Shown: positions 18,581 to 27,619, counted from the stretch's first letter. The stretch is 64,000 bases of DNA from Hymenobacter cheonanensis (GCF_030581075.1 NZ_JAUQSW010000003.1:124001-188000); one strand, 5' to 3'. The notes: generated from the letters alone by a model not told the origin. Numbers and translations: made by a program.

Positions 18581-19966
18581 TTAGTGCGCCACCAATCCGG
18601 GCGCATCGACGTATACCAGGCTGTTTTGGTCATCGGGGTTGAGTGATATCGAGGCGAAAGTGGTTTTCGCTGCACGGCGGCAAAGGCAATGGGTAGGATA
18701 AGCAGCGCGGCCACCATAGAGGCCAGCAGGCCGCCGATAACGGCGCAGCCTGGGGAGGCGGTTTGCTCGCCGCTCTCGCCGAGGCCATTGGGAGCATGCC
18801 GGCCACCATCGCGGTGCTGGTCATGAGGATGGGGCGGAGGCGGGCGGCCCCGGCGACGCGGGCGGCGGCCACGGCATCGCGGTAGCGCAGGCGCAGGGTT
18901 GCGGCATTAGTGATGACCAACACGGCATTGGCCACCGACACGCCGACCGACATGATGAGGCCCATGTAGGATTGCAGGTTGAGCGACTGGCCCGTAGCTA
19001 GGAGCATAGCTAGCTAGCGAGCCGGCCAGCACGGCGGGCACCGTCACGAGCACCACACCGGCTACTTTAAACGACTGGTAATTGGCGGCCAGCAGCAGGA
19101 AAATGACCACGATGGCTAGCCCTAGGCCGGTTTGCAGGCTGCTCAGGGTTTCTTGCAGCAGCTGAGCCAGCCCGCGTACTTCTACCACCGAGCCTTTGGA
19201 CGGCGTGCCGGCCTGCCTGATGGCCTGCTGCACAGCGCGGGTGGCAGTGCAGAGGTCCTGGCCCGCGATGTTGGCTGAAACGGTGATGATGCGGCGTGGG
19301 CCAATGCGGTCGTACTCGCCGGGGATAGTGGTCGAGCGCAGCGTGGCCACGTCGCCCAGGGTGGGCCGGAGCTGGCCGGGGATGAGCGGCACATCTAGCA
19401 TGTCGGCCTTGGAGTTCATGTCGCGGGCCGCCAATTGCACTTGCACTTGATACGAGAAGCCTTTGCTCTGGTCGAGCCAGAGGTTCTTGGCTGTAAAGCG
19501 GCTGCTCGACGTGGCTGCTACCAATGAGCGCGAAATCTGGTCGGGCGTGAGGCCGAACTGCGCGGCGCGCTCCCGGTCTACTTCTACCTGCACCGTAGGG
19601 TAGCGGAGCGGCTAGTTGATGCGAACGTCGCGCAGGTAAGGAATCCGACGCAGGCGGGTCAGCAGCTTCTCGGCGTAGGCCTGGCCCTCGGTGAGTTCTT
19701 TGCCGCCCACAATCACCTCGATAGGTGTTTGGGCGCCTTGGCTCATGATTTTGTCGGTCAACTCGATGGGCTCGAAGCTGATTTGCACGTCAGGCATTTG
19801 CCTGGCCACAGCCTGGCGAATCTGGTCTTTGAGTGCGTCGAGGCTTTTGACTTCGTAGTCTTCCGATAGGTTTACCTGCAAGTCGGCCTCGTGCGGCCCG
19901 GTGTTGAACATGTAGAGCGCGCTGGTGCCGTAGCTGCTCAGCGTCATGCCTACGAAGGCCAAAATT
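18581..19966 (-). pseudogene. Decayed and truncated RND efflux pump (AcrB/CusA superfamily)
   Basis: Only the C-terminal half remains, from ILAFVGMTLSSYGTSALYMF to a stop at 18581-18583. Recognisable parts are the second porter domain (VQVEVDRERAAQFGLTPDQI), membrane helices (LGLAIVVIFLLLAANYQSF) and YMGLIMSVGVSVANAVL with [20 protein letters not shown]. Lesions are a TAG at 19612-19614, a 4-bp tandem duplication (GCTAGCTAGC) at about 19008-19018, a small deletion near 18785-18795, and a one-base loss in the A-run near 18670. The N-terminal half is gone: the gene joins directly to the response-regulator remnant at about 19960. Confidence 0.93.
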
Positions 19967-20551
19967 GATATACACGTCAATAACGTTGGTGTTGGTGTCG
20001 AAGTGCAGGTCCCAGACTTTCTCCGCAATGTCGATACGGCTCACGCTCTTGCCCTTATTAACCAGCAAATACTCCAGCAGCGCATACTCGCGGGTAGTCA
20101 GCTCAATGCGCTGGCCCGCCCGGTGCACCAGCCGCGTGTCGGTATCCATTTCCAGGTCGGCTGCGCGTAGCACCGTGCGTTGGCCCGCTTAGGCACTGCC
20201 GCGCCGGGCTAGTGCCCGGATGCGCAGCAGCAGCTCCCGAAACTCAAACGGCTTCACGAGGTAGTCGTCGGCCCCCGCCCCAAAGCTCTCCTTATCCTGC
20301 AACCCATTGAGCGCCGTGAGCAGCAGCACCGCTTGGCGCGGTGAGTGCTGCTCGATGTAGCGGCACAGATCAAAGCCGTTCAGGCCCGGCAGGTTCACAT
20401 CCAGCACCACCACGTCAAACGGCTGCTGGTCGAACAGCCGCTAGCCCATCGTGCCATCGAAAGCTACTTTCAAGTCATACCCTTCCGCCGCAATGCCCTT
20501 CTGAATAAAGGATGCCAGGCTCGTTTCGTCTTCGACCAGTAAAATCTTCAT
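19958..20551 (-). pseudogene. Decayed OmpR/PhoB-type response regulator
   Basis: Starts at the ATG at 20551 (MKILLVEDETSLASFIQKGI). The receiver domain is recognisable: acidic DE pair, phospho-acceptor Asp in VVVLDVNLPGLNGFD, and the Lys of DDYLVKPFEFRE. TAG at 20441-20443 and TAA at 20189-20191 interrupt it in frame. The winged-helix DNA-binding domain follows (TREYALLEYLLVNKGKSVSR, VWDLHFDTNTNVIDVYIN) but breaks off at about 19960, where the RND remnant begins. The histidine kinase expected next to it is absent, so the deletion probably removed it together with the front of the pump gene. Confidence 0.93.
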
Positions 20552-20621
20552 ACCAGGGCGTAAAATAACGTGCCTTACGGGAGGCAGCGTAGGCTATCTC
20601 CAAAAATTAACGGCGGCAGGG

Positions 20622-20653
20622 TTGCATAAGTCTCAGACATCGACGTACCTTTG
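20622..20653 (+). promoter_or_regulatory. Promoter upstream of a candidate small RNA and rpsH
   Basis: TTG at 20622-20624, a 21-bp spacer and TACCTTTG at 20646-20653 fit the Bacteroidota consensus. It is the first promoter after the decayed locus and faces rpsH. Confidence 0.7.
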
Positions 20654-20659
20654 CACCCC

Positions 20660-20800
20660 AAAACAGAATACTTGTGGGCCTGGCTCACCCTATTTGGCAG
20701 GTTGCCGAAAGAAACCATGGGCCGTGCCCCGAAAGCCGAGCCCAGTAGTCTTAACTGAAATTTCGCTGTAGGGCTGCTAGCTACTGCTGCGAAATTTTCT
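20660..20800 (+). ncRNA. Candidate small RNA or rpsH leader
   Basis: About 140 bp between two promoter-like boxes with no convincing ORF (only an 11-codon ATG frame at 20718). It can fold: TTTGGCA/TGCCGAA (20698-20715), GGGC/GCCC (20720-20730), and CTGGCTC with GAGCCCAG. It ends in a stem GAAATTTCGC (20757-20766) with GCGAAATTTTC (20789-20799), terminator-like with TTTTCTT. The layout promoter, structured stretch, terminator-like stem, second promoter suggests a stand-alone small RNA or a regulatory leader. I could not assign it to a known RNA family. Confidence 0.45.
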
Positions 20801-20808
20801 TATCTTTG
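20801..20808 (+). promoter_or_regulatory. -7 box directly before rpsH
   Basis: TATCTTTG matches TAnnTTTG and lies 31 bp before the rpsH ATG. The -33 part is unclear because the region overlaps the preceding stem. It probably drives the second half of the split spc operon. Confidence 0.6.
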
Positions 20809-20839
20809 CGGCCCCAAGACGTGGGCCAATTAAAAACAA

Positions 20840-21238
20840 ATGAATACTGACCCGATTGCTGATTACCTGACCCGGTTGCGCAACGCCATCAAGGCGAACC
20901 ACCGGGTAGTGGAAATCCCGGCCAGCAACATCAAAAAGGAAATCACGAAAGTGCTCTATCACAAGGGCTACATTCAGAGCTACCGTTTTGATGATACCTC
21001 GGCACAAGGCGTGATTAAAATCGCCCTCAAGTACAACCCCACTACCAAAGCCCCGGCTATCACCAAGCTGGAGCGCGTAAGTACCCCCGGCCTGCGTCAG
21101 TATCGGCACGTGGAAAACCTGCCCCGCGTGTTGAGCGGCTTGGGCGTTGCCATCCTGTCGACCTCGAAAGGGGTAATGACCGAGAAGGAGGCCAAAAACG
21201 AGAACGTGGGCGGCGAGGTGCTGTGCTACGTGTACTAA
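20840..21238 (+). CDS. rpsH: 30S ribosomal protein S8
   Basis: 132 aa. TDPIADYLTRLRNAIKANHR, the helix NIKKEITKVLYHKGYI and the C-terminal GVAILSTSKGVMTEKEAKNE are conserved; the very last residues (GGEVLCYVY) close the family motif. S8 binds helix 21 of 16S rRNA and in E. coli represses the spc operon. Now the first gene of the downstream half of the spc operon. Confidence 0.98.
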   Translation: MNTDPIADYLTRLRNAIKANHRVVEIPASNIKKEITKVLYHKGYIQSYRFDDTSAQGVIKIALKYNPTTKAPAITKLERVSTPGLRQYRHVENLPRVLSGLGVAILSTSKGVMTEKEAKNENVGGEVLCYVY

Positions 21239-21260
21239 CCTGCTAAGCACTAGTATTTAT

Positions 21261-21818
21261 ATGTCCCGCATTGGTAAACTGCCGATTAGCCTGCCCGCCG
21301 GTGTGCAGGTATCGGTCGACAACGAAAACACCGTAACGGTGAAAGGCCCGAAAGGCACCTTGACCCAGGCCGTAGACCGCGACATCGCGGTAGCTATGGA
21401 GGACGGCCAGGTAGTGGTAACGCGCCCCACCGAGCAGAAGCGCCACAAGGCCATGCACGGCCTGTATCGCTCGCTCATCAACAACATGATTACCGGCGTG
21501 AGCACCGGCTACGAGCACAAGCTTGAGCTAGTAGGTGTAGGCTACAAGGCTGCCCTAGCTGGCAAGTCGCTGGAGCTGTCGCTGGGCTACTCGCACAACG
21601 TGTACTTGGCTATGCCTCCCGAAGTATCGGCCACGGCCGTTACCGAAAAAGGTAAAAACCCCATCGTAACCCTGACCAGCATCGATAAGCAGCTTATCGG
21701 TCAGGTAGCCGCCAAAATTCGCTCGCTGCGGAAAGTGGAGCCTTACAAAGGCAAAGGCGTTCGCTTCGTTGGTGAGATTGTTCGTCGTAAAGCCGGCAAG
21801 ACTGCCGCTAAAAAGTAA
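21261..21818 (+). CDS. rplF: 50S ribosomal protein L6
   Basis: 185 aa. MSRIGKLPISLPAGVQVSVD, the two repeated domains, and the C-terminal signature VRSLRKVEPYKGKGVRF-like stretch (IRSLRKVEPYKGKGVRFVGE) identify L6, near the factor-binding site. Confidence 0.98.
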   Translation: MSRIGKLPISLPAGVQVSVDNENTVTVKGPKGTLTQAVDRDIAVAMEDGQVVVTRPTEQKRHKAMHGLYRSLINNMITGVSTGYEHKLELVGVGYKAALAGKSLELSLGYSHNVYLAMPPEVSATAVTEKGKNPIVTLTSIDKQLIGQVAAKIRSLRKVEPYKGKGVRFVGEIVRRKAGKTAAKK

Positions 21819-21827
21819 TCTAGTATC

Positions 21828-22178
21828 ATGGCTTTCGATAAAGCATCCCGCCGGAAGCGCATTCAGCGCATCATCCGCACGAAAGTGTCCGGCACGTCGG
21901 AGCGCCCACGCCTGTCGGTGTTCCGCTCCAACACGGGCATCTACGCCCAGATTATTGACGACACGGCTGGCCGCACGCTGGCTGCCGCTTCGTCTAAGAA
22001 GGTAACCGCCGAAGGTGGTAACGGCGTGGCCCTGGCTGCTGCCGTTGGCCGCGAAATCGCCGCTAAGGCGCAAGAGGCCGGTATCACGAAAGTGGTATTC
22101 GACCGTTCGGGCTACCTCTATCACGGTCGTATTAAATCATTAGCTGAAGGAGCCCGCGAAGGCGGCCTCAATTTCTAA
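21828..22178 (+). CDS. rplR: 50S ribosomal protein L18
   Basis: 116 aa. [58 protein letters not shown] and the final AREGGLNF are typical. Binds 5S rRNA with L5. Confidence 0.98.
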   Translation: MAFDKASRRKRIQRIIRTKVSGTSERPRLSVFRSNTGIYAQIIDDTAGRTLAAASSKKVTAEGGNGVALAAAVGREIAAKAQEAGITKVVFDRSGYLYHGRIKSLAEGAREGGLNF

Positions 22179-22183
22179 GCATC

Positions 22184-22798
22184 ATGGCAGAGTATAACAA
22201 CAACAACCGTGGTGGTGCTCCTGGTGGAAACGACCGCGGTGGCAACAACCGGGGTGGCAACGACCGTCGCGGCAACGACCGCGGTGGACGCGGCAACGAT
22301 AGCTCGGTGCAGGGCGATTCGGATTTCAAAGAGAAAGTAGTAGCCATCAACCGCGTAGCCAAAGTGGTGAAAGGTGGTCGTCGCTTCAGCTTCTCGGCTA
22401 TCGTAGTGGTAGGCGACGGCAAAGGCAACGTAGGCTATGGCCTGGGCAAAGCCAACGAGGTAACTGACGCCATTGCCAAAGGCATTGACGATGCTCGCAA
22501 AAACGTGGTGAAAGTTCCGCTGTACAAGCACACCGTTCCCCACGTAATGGAAGGCCGCTACGGTGGAGGTTTCGTACTCGTGCAGCCCGCTGCGGCTGGT
22601 ACGGGTGTAATCGCTGGCGGTGCCATGCGCGCTGTGTTCGAATCGGCTGGTATCAAAGATGTACTGGCCAAGTCGAAAGGCTCGTCGAACCCCCACAACG
22701 TGGTAAAGGCTACCTTTGCTGCCCTAGCCAAGATGCGTGACCCGATGCAAATCGCTCAGGCGCGCGGCATTTCTCTCGCTCGCGTATTTAACGGTTAG
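22184..22798 (+). CDS. rpsE: 30S ribosomal protein S5 with an Arg/Gly/Asn-rich N-terminal extension
   Basis: 204 aa; most S5 proteins are near 165-175. Residues 1 to about 38 are low-complexity ([19 protein letters not shown] and [13 protein letters not shown] units). The S5 core then starts: [60 protein letters not shown]5 borders the mRNA entry tunnel next to S3 and S4. The head mirrors the S3 tail in composition. The ATG at 22184 is preferred; it is 5 bp after rplR, and no start codon lies just before the core. Confidence 0.97.
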   Translation: MAEYNNNNRGGAPGGNDRGGNNRGGNDRRGNDRGGRGNDSSVQGDSDFKEKVVAINRVAKVVKGGRRFSFSAIVVVGDGKGNVGYGLGKANEVTDAIAKGIDDARKNVVKVPLYKHTVPHVMEGRYGGGFVLVQPAAAGTGVIAGGAMRAVFESAGIKDVLAKSKGSSNPHNVVKATFAALAKMRDPMQIAQARGISLARVFNG

Positions 22799-22805
22799 TA
22801 CGACC

Positions 22806-22985
22806 ATGCCACAGATTCAAGTAAAGCTCGTACGCAGCGCAATTGACCGCCCCGAGCGCCAGAAGCGTACCGTAGAGGCCCTAGGTCTCAATAAAATGAA
22901 CAGCGTTGCTACGCACGAAGCCAACCCCAGCATCCTGGGTATGGTGAAGTCGATTCAGCACCTGCTGGAAGTAACCGAACTGTAA
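22806..22985 (+). CDS. rpmD: 50S ribosomal protein L30
   Basis: 59 aa from the ATG at 22806 (MPQIQVKLVRSAIDRPERQK); upstream in-frame starts lie inside rpsE. LGLNKMNSVATHEANPSILG and VKSIQHLLEV fit L30. Confidence 0.97.
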   Translation: MPQIQVKLVRSAIDRPERQKRTVEALGLNKMNSVATHEANPSILGMVKSIQHLLEVTEL

Positions 22986-23000
22986 GCGTTTATCCCAGTC

Positions 23001-23447
23001 ATGAATCTTTCCAATCTAAAACCCGCCGCTGGCTCGACGCGCAACAACAAGCGCCTTGGCCGTGGTGAGGGCTCGGGCGGCGGTGGTACCGCAACCCGTG
23101 GTCACAAAGGTGCTAAGTCACGCTCGGGCTACTCGCGTAAGTCGGGCTTCGAAGGTGGCCAGATGCCCCTCCAGCGTCGTGTGCCGAAGTTCGGTTTCAC
23201 GAACATCAACCGCGTTGAGTTTAAAGGCATTAACTTGGACGTGCTCCAAGGCCTGCTCGAAGGTGGCGCTGTAACTGCGATGGACCAGGCTTACTTCGTA
23301 AACGCAGGTCTGGTGTCGAAGAATGCTAAAATCAAAATTCTAGGTCGTGGTGAACTCACCGCCGCGCTGGAAGTACACGCTCATGCTTTCTCGAAATCGG
23401 CTGTTGAAGCTATCGAAAAAGCCGGTGGCAAAGTAGTTACGCTGTAG
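23001..23447 (+). CDS. rplO: 50S ribosomal protein L15
   Basis: 148 aa. MNLSNLKPAAGSTRNNKRLG, RGHKGAKSRSGYSRKSGFEG, GQMPLQRRVPKFGF and the C-terminal IEKAGGKVV are diagnostic. Late-assembly 50S protein. Confidence 0.98.
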   Translation: MNLSNLKPAAGSTRNNKRLGRGEGSGGGGTATRGHKGAKSRSGYSRKSGFEGGQMPLQRRVPKFGFTNINRVEFKGINLDVLQGLLEGGAVTAMDQAYFVNAGLVSKNAKIKILGRGELTAALEVHAHAFSKSAVEAIEKAGGKVVTL

Positions 23448-23470
23448 CTTTCTATTGTTAGCAATTGGCA

Positions 23471-24787
23471 ATGAATAAGTTTATCGAAACGATAAAAAAT
23501 ATTTTCGCTATTGAGGATTTGCGTACGCGAATCCTCAATACGCTATTTTTCATTGCTATCTACCGGCTGGGCTGCTATGTGGTTCTGCCAGGTGTAGACC
23601 CTACACAGCTGAAGCAAGGCACTGGCGGCGTATTCGGTATTCTGGATACGTTGCTCGGTGGCGCATTTAGCCATGCCTCTATCTTCGCTCTGGGCATCAT
23701 GCCGTATATCTCGGCTTCTATCGTATTGCAACTGCTCACGATTGCCGTGCCGTACTTCCAGAAGCTGCAGAAAGAAGGAGAGTCGGGCCGGAAGAAAATA
23801 AACCAATACACCCGCGTGCTTACCATCCCGATTGTGATGGCGCAGTCCGTGGGCTTCCTGGCGACGATTAATGCTGAGGCCATCATGAACCCTGGCACGT
23901 TCTTCACCATCTCGACCATGCTCATCATCACGGCCGGAACGCTGTTTTGTATGTGGCTAGGTGAGAAAATCACCGATAAAGGCATTGGCAACGGTATCTC
24001 CATGATTATCATGATTGGTATCGTGTCGCGTTTACCTGGTGCTCTTATCGGCGAAGCTGCTGCTAAGGGCGTCAACAAGTCGCTGATTTTCCTGCTCGAA
24101 CTGGTAGTATTGTTCTTGGTTGTAATGGCCGTTATCGTGCTCACGCAGGCTGTTCGCCGGATTCCGGTGCAGTATGCCAAGCAGGTAGGTGGTGCTACGC
24201 AACTCGACGCTCAGCGTCAATTCATCCCGCTGAAGGTTAACGCTGCCGGCGTTATGCCCATCATCTTCGCCCAATCGCTAATGTTCGTACCGAGCATCGC
24301 TGCTTCGGCCTGGGATAAAAACAGTGACCTGGCGGCTACTATTGCGGCATATTTCTCGCCCGAGCACTGGGTATACAATACGGTGTTCGCACTGCTGATT
24401 GTCATCTTCACATACTTCTACACTGCCATCAGCGTCAACCCCAACCAGATTGCGGATGACCTGAAACGGAGTGGTGGTTTCGTACCGGGCGTGAAACCGG
24501 GCCGCGACACGTCGGAGTTCATCGATGAAATCCTGACTCGCGTAACCCTGCCGGGTGCCGTGGCGCTGGCGCTCATTGCCATCTTCCCGACGTTGGCTTT
24601 GTTGCTCGGGGTTACCCGTCCGCTGTCACTGTTCTACGGCGGAACTTCGCTTATCATCATGGTAGGCGTGGTGCTGGATACGCTCAACCAGGTAGAAAGC
24701 TACTTGCTGATGCGCCACTACGACGGCATGATGAAATCGGGTAAATTGCGTGGTCGGCCTTCGCAGCCAATAGCCATTGCCTCGTAA
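23471..24787 (+). CDS. secY: Protein translocase subunit SecY
   Basis: 438 aa from the ATG at 23471 (MNKFIETIKNIFAIEDLRTR); a TTG two codons earlier is possible but unneeded. Ten transmembrane helices. LFFIAIYRLGCYVVLPGVD, the plug region after it, MPYISASIVLQLLTIAVPYF, DKGIGNGISMIIMIGI, and RSGGFVPGVKPG (here KRSGGFVPGVKPGRDTSEFI) are SecY signatures. Forms the inner-membrane translocation channel with SecE and SecG. Confidence 0.98.
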   Translation: MNKFIETIKNIFAIEDLRTRILNTLFFIAIYRLGCYVVLPGVDPTQLKQGTGGVFGILDTLLGGAFSHASIFALGIMPYISASIVLQLLTIAVPYFQKLQKEGESGRKKINQYTRVLTIPIVMAQSVGFLATINAEAIMNPGTFFTISTMLIITAGTLFCMWLGEKITDKGIGNGISMIIMIGIVSRLPGALIGEAAAKGVNKSLIFLLELVVLFLVVMAVIVLTQAVRRIPVQYAKQVGGATQLDAQRQFIPLKVNAAGVMPIIFAQSLMFVPSIAASAWDKNSDLAATIAAYFSPEHWVYNTVFALLIVIFTYFYTAISVNPNQIADDLKRSGGFVPGVKPGRDTSEFIDEILTRVTLPGAVALALIAIFPTLALLLGVTRPLSLFYGGTSLIIMVGVVLDTLNQVESYLLMRHYDGMMKSGKLRGRPSQPIAIAS

Positions 24788-24796
24788 GGTAGCAAA

Positions 24797-25579
24797 ATGG
24801 CGACTGGAGTTATTCTGTTAAAAACAGAAGAAGAAATAGAGTTAATGCGCGCCGCCGGGCAACTGTTGGCGCGCGCACACGGCGAGGTAGCTTCGCTGGT
24901 GCGCGAAGGAGTCACGACGCGGCAGCTAGACTACCGCGCCGAGGAGTTCATACGCGACCACGGGGCTACCCCTTCGTTCAAAGGATTATACGGTTTTCCG
25001 CATAGCCTTTGCCTGAGCCCAAACTCAGTAGTAGTCCACGGATTCGCTACCGACGAACCGCTGAAGAGCGGTGACATTCTGACAGTAGACGCTGGGGTAT
25101 TCCTCAACGGCTACCACGCAGACAGTGCTTACACATACCCAATCGGGGAAGTGGCGCCGGAAGTACAGAAGTTGCTGGTGGAAACGAAAGCATCATTGTA
25201 TAAAGGTATTGAGCAGGCGGTGGCTGGCAACCGCGTTGGTGATATCAGCTACGCCATTCAAAACTACGTTTCGCCCAAGGGCTATGGCGTGGTGCGCGAG
25301 CTGGTCGGCCACGGGGTAGGGGCTAGCCTCCATGAGAAGCCTGAGGTGCCGAACTACGGCAAACGGGGCTCGGGGCCGCTGCTGCAAGTTGGCATGACGC
25401 TCGCCATCGAGCCGATGATTACCCTTGGCAAGAAGGACGTGGTGCAGGAAAAGGATGGCTGGACCATCCGGACCCGCGATAAAAAGCCGGCTGCGCACTT
25501 TGAGCACACGGTTGTTGTTAGAAAGGACAAGGCAGAGATTCTGACCTCCTTTGAATACATAGAAAAAGCACTGCAATAG
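24797..25579 (+). CDS. map: Methionine aminopeptidase, type I
   Basis: 260 aa. Removes the initiator methionine from new proteins. Metal ligands are visible: two Asp in [18 protein letters not shown], His in [20 protein letters not shown], Glu in LAIEPMITL and Glu in AHFEHTVVV; the substrate His is in [12 protein letters not shown]. Normal place after secY in the spc operon. Confidence 0.97.
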   Translation: MATGVILLKTEEEIELMRAAGQLLARAHGEVASLVREGVTTRQLDYRAEEFIRDHGATPSFKGLYGFPHSLCLSPNSVVVHGFATDEPLKSGDILTVDAGVFLNGYHADSAYTYPIGEVAPEVQKLLVETKASLYKGIEQAVAGNRVGDISYAIQNYVSPKGYGVVRELVGHGVGASLHEKPEVPNYGKRGSGPLLQVGMTLAIEPMITLGKKDVVQEKDGWTIRTRDKKPAAHFEHTVVVRKDKAEILTSFEYIEKALQ

Positions 25580-25584
25580 CCCTT

Positions 25585-25803
25585 ATGGCAAAACAAGCCT
25601 CCATCGAGCAGGACGGTACCATCCTCGAAGCCCTTTCCAACGCCATGTTTCGCGTGGAATTGGAAAATGGCCACCAGCTGATTGCCCACATCTCGGGTAA
25701 GATGCGGATGCACTACATCAAGATTCTGCCCGGCGACAAGGTAAAGTTAGAGATGTCGCCCTACGACTTGTCGAAGGGCCGCATTAAGTATCGTTACAAG
25801 TAA
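25585..25803 (+). CDS. infA: Translation initiation factor IF-1
   Basis: 72 aa, canonical length. [20 protein letters not shown], the S1-like core [20 protein letters not shown] and [11 protein letters not shown] identify IF-1, which blocks the A site during initiation. Five bases after map. Confidence 0.98.
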   Translation: MAKQASIEQDGTILEALSNAMFRVELENGHQLIAHISGKMRMHYIKILPGDKVKLEMSPYDLSKGRIKYRYK

Positions 25804-25826
25804 ATTTTTTCGTTCTTTTCAAGGTC

Positions 25827-25943
25827 ATGAAAGTAAAAACCTCGGTGAAGAAACGTAGCGTTGATTGCAAAATCATCCGTCGCAACGGTAAGCTCTACGT
25901 TATCAACAAGAAGAACCCCCGCTTCAAGCAGCGTCAGGGCTAA
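25827..25943 (+). CDS. rpmJ: 50S ribosomal protein L36
   Basis: 38 aa: [20 protein letters not shown], then [18 protein letters not shown]. Only one of the four zinc ligands of the classical form remains (Cys14; His is Phe, the other Cys are Ser and Asn), so this is the zinc-free type usual in Bacteroidota. Located between infA and rpsM as expected. Confidence 0.96.
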   Translation: MKVKTSVKKRSVDCKIIRRNGKLYVINKKNPRFKQRQG

Positions 25944-26058
25944 ATCAATTTTCAGAAACCCGGAGCCTTGGGTACTGGCTGGTTTGAACTTTTGTTCGGC
26001 CGGTCGCCTTCCAAGCCGCTGCCGGGCTTTCTGGTCCGCAAACATCTAACCAACCAAT

Positions 26059-26436
26059 ATGGCTCGTATCGCAGGGGTTGACATCCCGGACAACAAGCGC
26101 GGCGAAATCGCCCTGACTTACATTTTCGGCATTGGCCGGAGCAACTCGGTTAAAATCCTCACCAAAGCTGGCATTGATGTCAATAAAAAAGTGAAGGATT
26201 GGACCGAAGCTGAAGCTGGTGAGGTTCGCGCCATCATCGCCGCTGAGCACAAGACTGAAGGCGTACTGCGCTCGGAGATTCAGCTCAACATCAAGCGTCT
26301 GATGGACATTGGCTGCTACCGTGGCCTCCGTCACCGTAAAGGTCTGCCAGTTCGTGGTCAGCGTACCAAGAACAACTCGCGTACCCGCAAGGGCAAGCGT
26401 AAGACCGTGGCCGGCAAGAAGAAAGCAACGAAATAA
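26059..26436 (+). CDS. rpsM: 30S ribosomal protein S13
   Basis: 125 aa. [59 protein letters not shown] and [17 protein letters not shown] are typical. S13 bridges to the 50S subunit. First gene of the alpha operon part. Confidence 0.98.
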   Translation: MARIAGVDIPDNKRGEIALTYIFGIGRSNSVKILTKAGIDVNKKVKDWTEAEAGEVRAIIAAEHKTEGVLRSEIQLNIKRLMDIGCYRGLRHRKGLPVRGQRTKNNSRTRKGKRKTVAGKKKATK

Positions 26437-26460
26437 CCCGTAGCGGCAATCAGCTCTAAA

Positions 26461-26537
26461 GAGAATTATGAATTATGAATTATGAGTTCTGAGTTGTCCT
26501 CGGGCAATTCAGAACTCATAATTCATAATTCATAACT
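26461..26537. repeat. Palindrome built of AATTATG heptamers (rpsM-rpsK gap)
   Basis: The left arm contains three consecutive AATTATG units followed by AGTTCTGAGTTG; the right arm is its complement over about 33 bp with a few mismatches, around a CTCGGG-containing loop. Same architecture as the palindrome at 4688: long arms made of tandem 7-mers in a ribosomal intergenic gap. Confidence 0.85.
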
Positions 26538-26580
26538 CGCCGAAGGCGCTAACACCTGCCGCGTTTATAGCGATAACCAA

Positions 26581-26973
26581 ATGGCACAAAAAAGAAAAGA
26601 CAAAGCCAAGAAGCGGCTTGTCGTGGTGGAGCAGGTGGGCCAAGTCCACATTCGCGCCTCCTTCAACAACATCATCATCTCGGTAACTAACTCGAACGGC
26701 CAAGTAATTTCTTGGGCTTCGGCCGGTAAAATGGGTTTCCGTGGCTCAAAGAAAAACACGCCTTACGCTGCCCAGATGGCAGCTAGCGACTGTGGCAAAG
26801 TAGCCCACGACCTGGGCATGCGCAAAGCCGAAGTGTTCGTGAAAGGTCCGGGTGCTGGCCGTGAGTCGGCCATCCGTGCTTTGGGCAACATTGGTATCGA
26901 AGTGACGACCATCCGCGACGTGACGCCGCTGCCGCACAACGGCTGCCGCCCGCCCAAGCGTCGCCGCGTTTGA
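26581..26973 (+). CDS. rpsK: 30S ribosomal protein S11
   Basis: 130 aa. [53 protein letters not shown] and the end [16 protein letters not shown] are diagnostic. Lines the E-site platform. Confidence 0.98.
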   Translation: MAQKRKDKAKKRLVVVEQVGQVHIRASFNNIIISVTNSNGQVISWASAGKMGFRGSKKNTPYAAQMAASDCGKVAHDLGMRKAEVFVKGPGAGRESAIRALGNIGIEVTTIRDVTPLPHNGCRPPKRRRV

Positions 26974-26999
26974 TTTTTCATTTCTGATATTTCCTTAAA

Positions 27000-27605
27000 A
27001 TGGCACGTTATACTGGCCCTACCGCCAAAATCGCCCGTCGCTTTTCGGAGCCGATTTTCGGCCCGAGCAAAGCGCTCAATAAAAAGAACTACCCCCCCGG
27101 CCAGCACGGCCGTGGCCGTCGCAAGAAGCAGTCGGAATACGCTGTGCAGTTGATGGAGAAGCAGAAAGTAAAGTACCTGTACGGTGTACTGGAGAAATAC
27201 TTTGAAAACCTCTTCCACAAGGCAGCGGTGCTCCCCGGCATCACGGGTGAGAACCTGCTCGGCCTGCTAGAGTCGCGTCTCGACAACGTGGTTTACCGTC
27301 TTGGCATCGCCAGCACCCGTCGTGCTGCTCGCCAGTTGGTGTCGCACAAGCACATCACGGTAAACGGTGAGGTAGTGAACATTCCTTCGTACAAGCTCCG
27401 CCCCGGCGACCTCGTTGGGGTGCGTGAGAAGTCGAAGTCGCTCGAAGCCATCACGACTTCGCTGACCGTGCGCAACGCCCGTCAGTTCTCGTGGCTGGAG
27501 TGGGACGGCAAAGACATGGTGGGCAAGTTCACCAACATGCCGTCGCGTGACCTGATTCCGGAGAAAATCACGGAGCAGCTCATCGTCGAACTGTATTCGA
27601 AGTAA
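27000..27605 (+). CDS. rpsD: 30S ribosomal protein S4
   Basis: 201 aa, zinc-free type (no Cys knuckle near the N-terminus). [39 protein letters not shown], the S4 domain [20 protein letters not shown] and [20 protein letters not shown] are present. Starts 30S assembly; borders the mRNA entry tunnel with S3 and S5. Confidence 0.98.
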   Translation: MARYTGPTAKIARRFSEPIFGPSKALNKKNYPPGQHGRGRRKKQSEYAVQLMEKQKVKYLYGVLEKYFENLFHKAAVLPGITGENLLGLLESRLDNVVYRLGIASTRRAARQLVSHKHITVNGEVVNIPSYKLRPGDLVGVREKSKSLEAITTSLTVRNARQFSWLEWDGKDMVGKFTNMPSRDLIPEKITEQLIVELYSK

Positions 27606-27619
27606 TACTGGCACTTGGT

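Noticed and set aside
18630..19593. Two or three separate small transporter genes on the minus strand
   Set aside because: Together the pieces align as one RND pump broken by a nonsense codon and frameshifts, so they are reported as one pseudogene.
20660..20760. SRP RNA, RNase P RNA or tRNA
   Set aside because: I tested the conserved SRP apical loop, RNase P core and tRNA T-loop patterns by eye and none fits, so it is left as an unassigned candidate.
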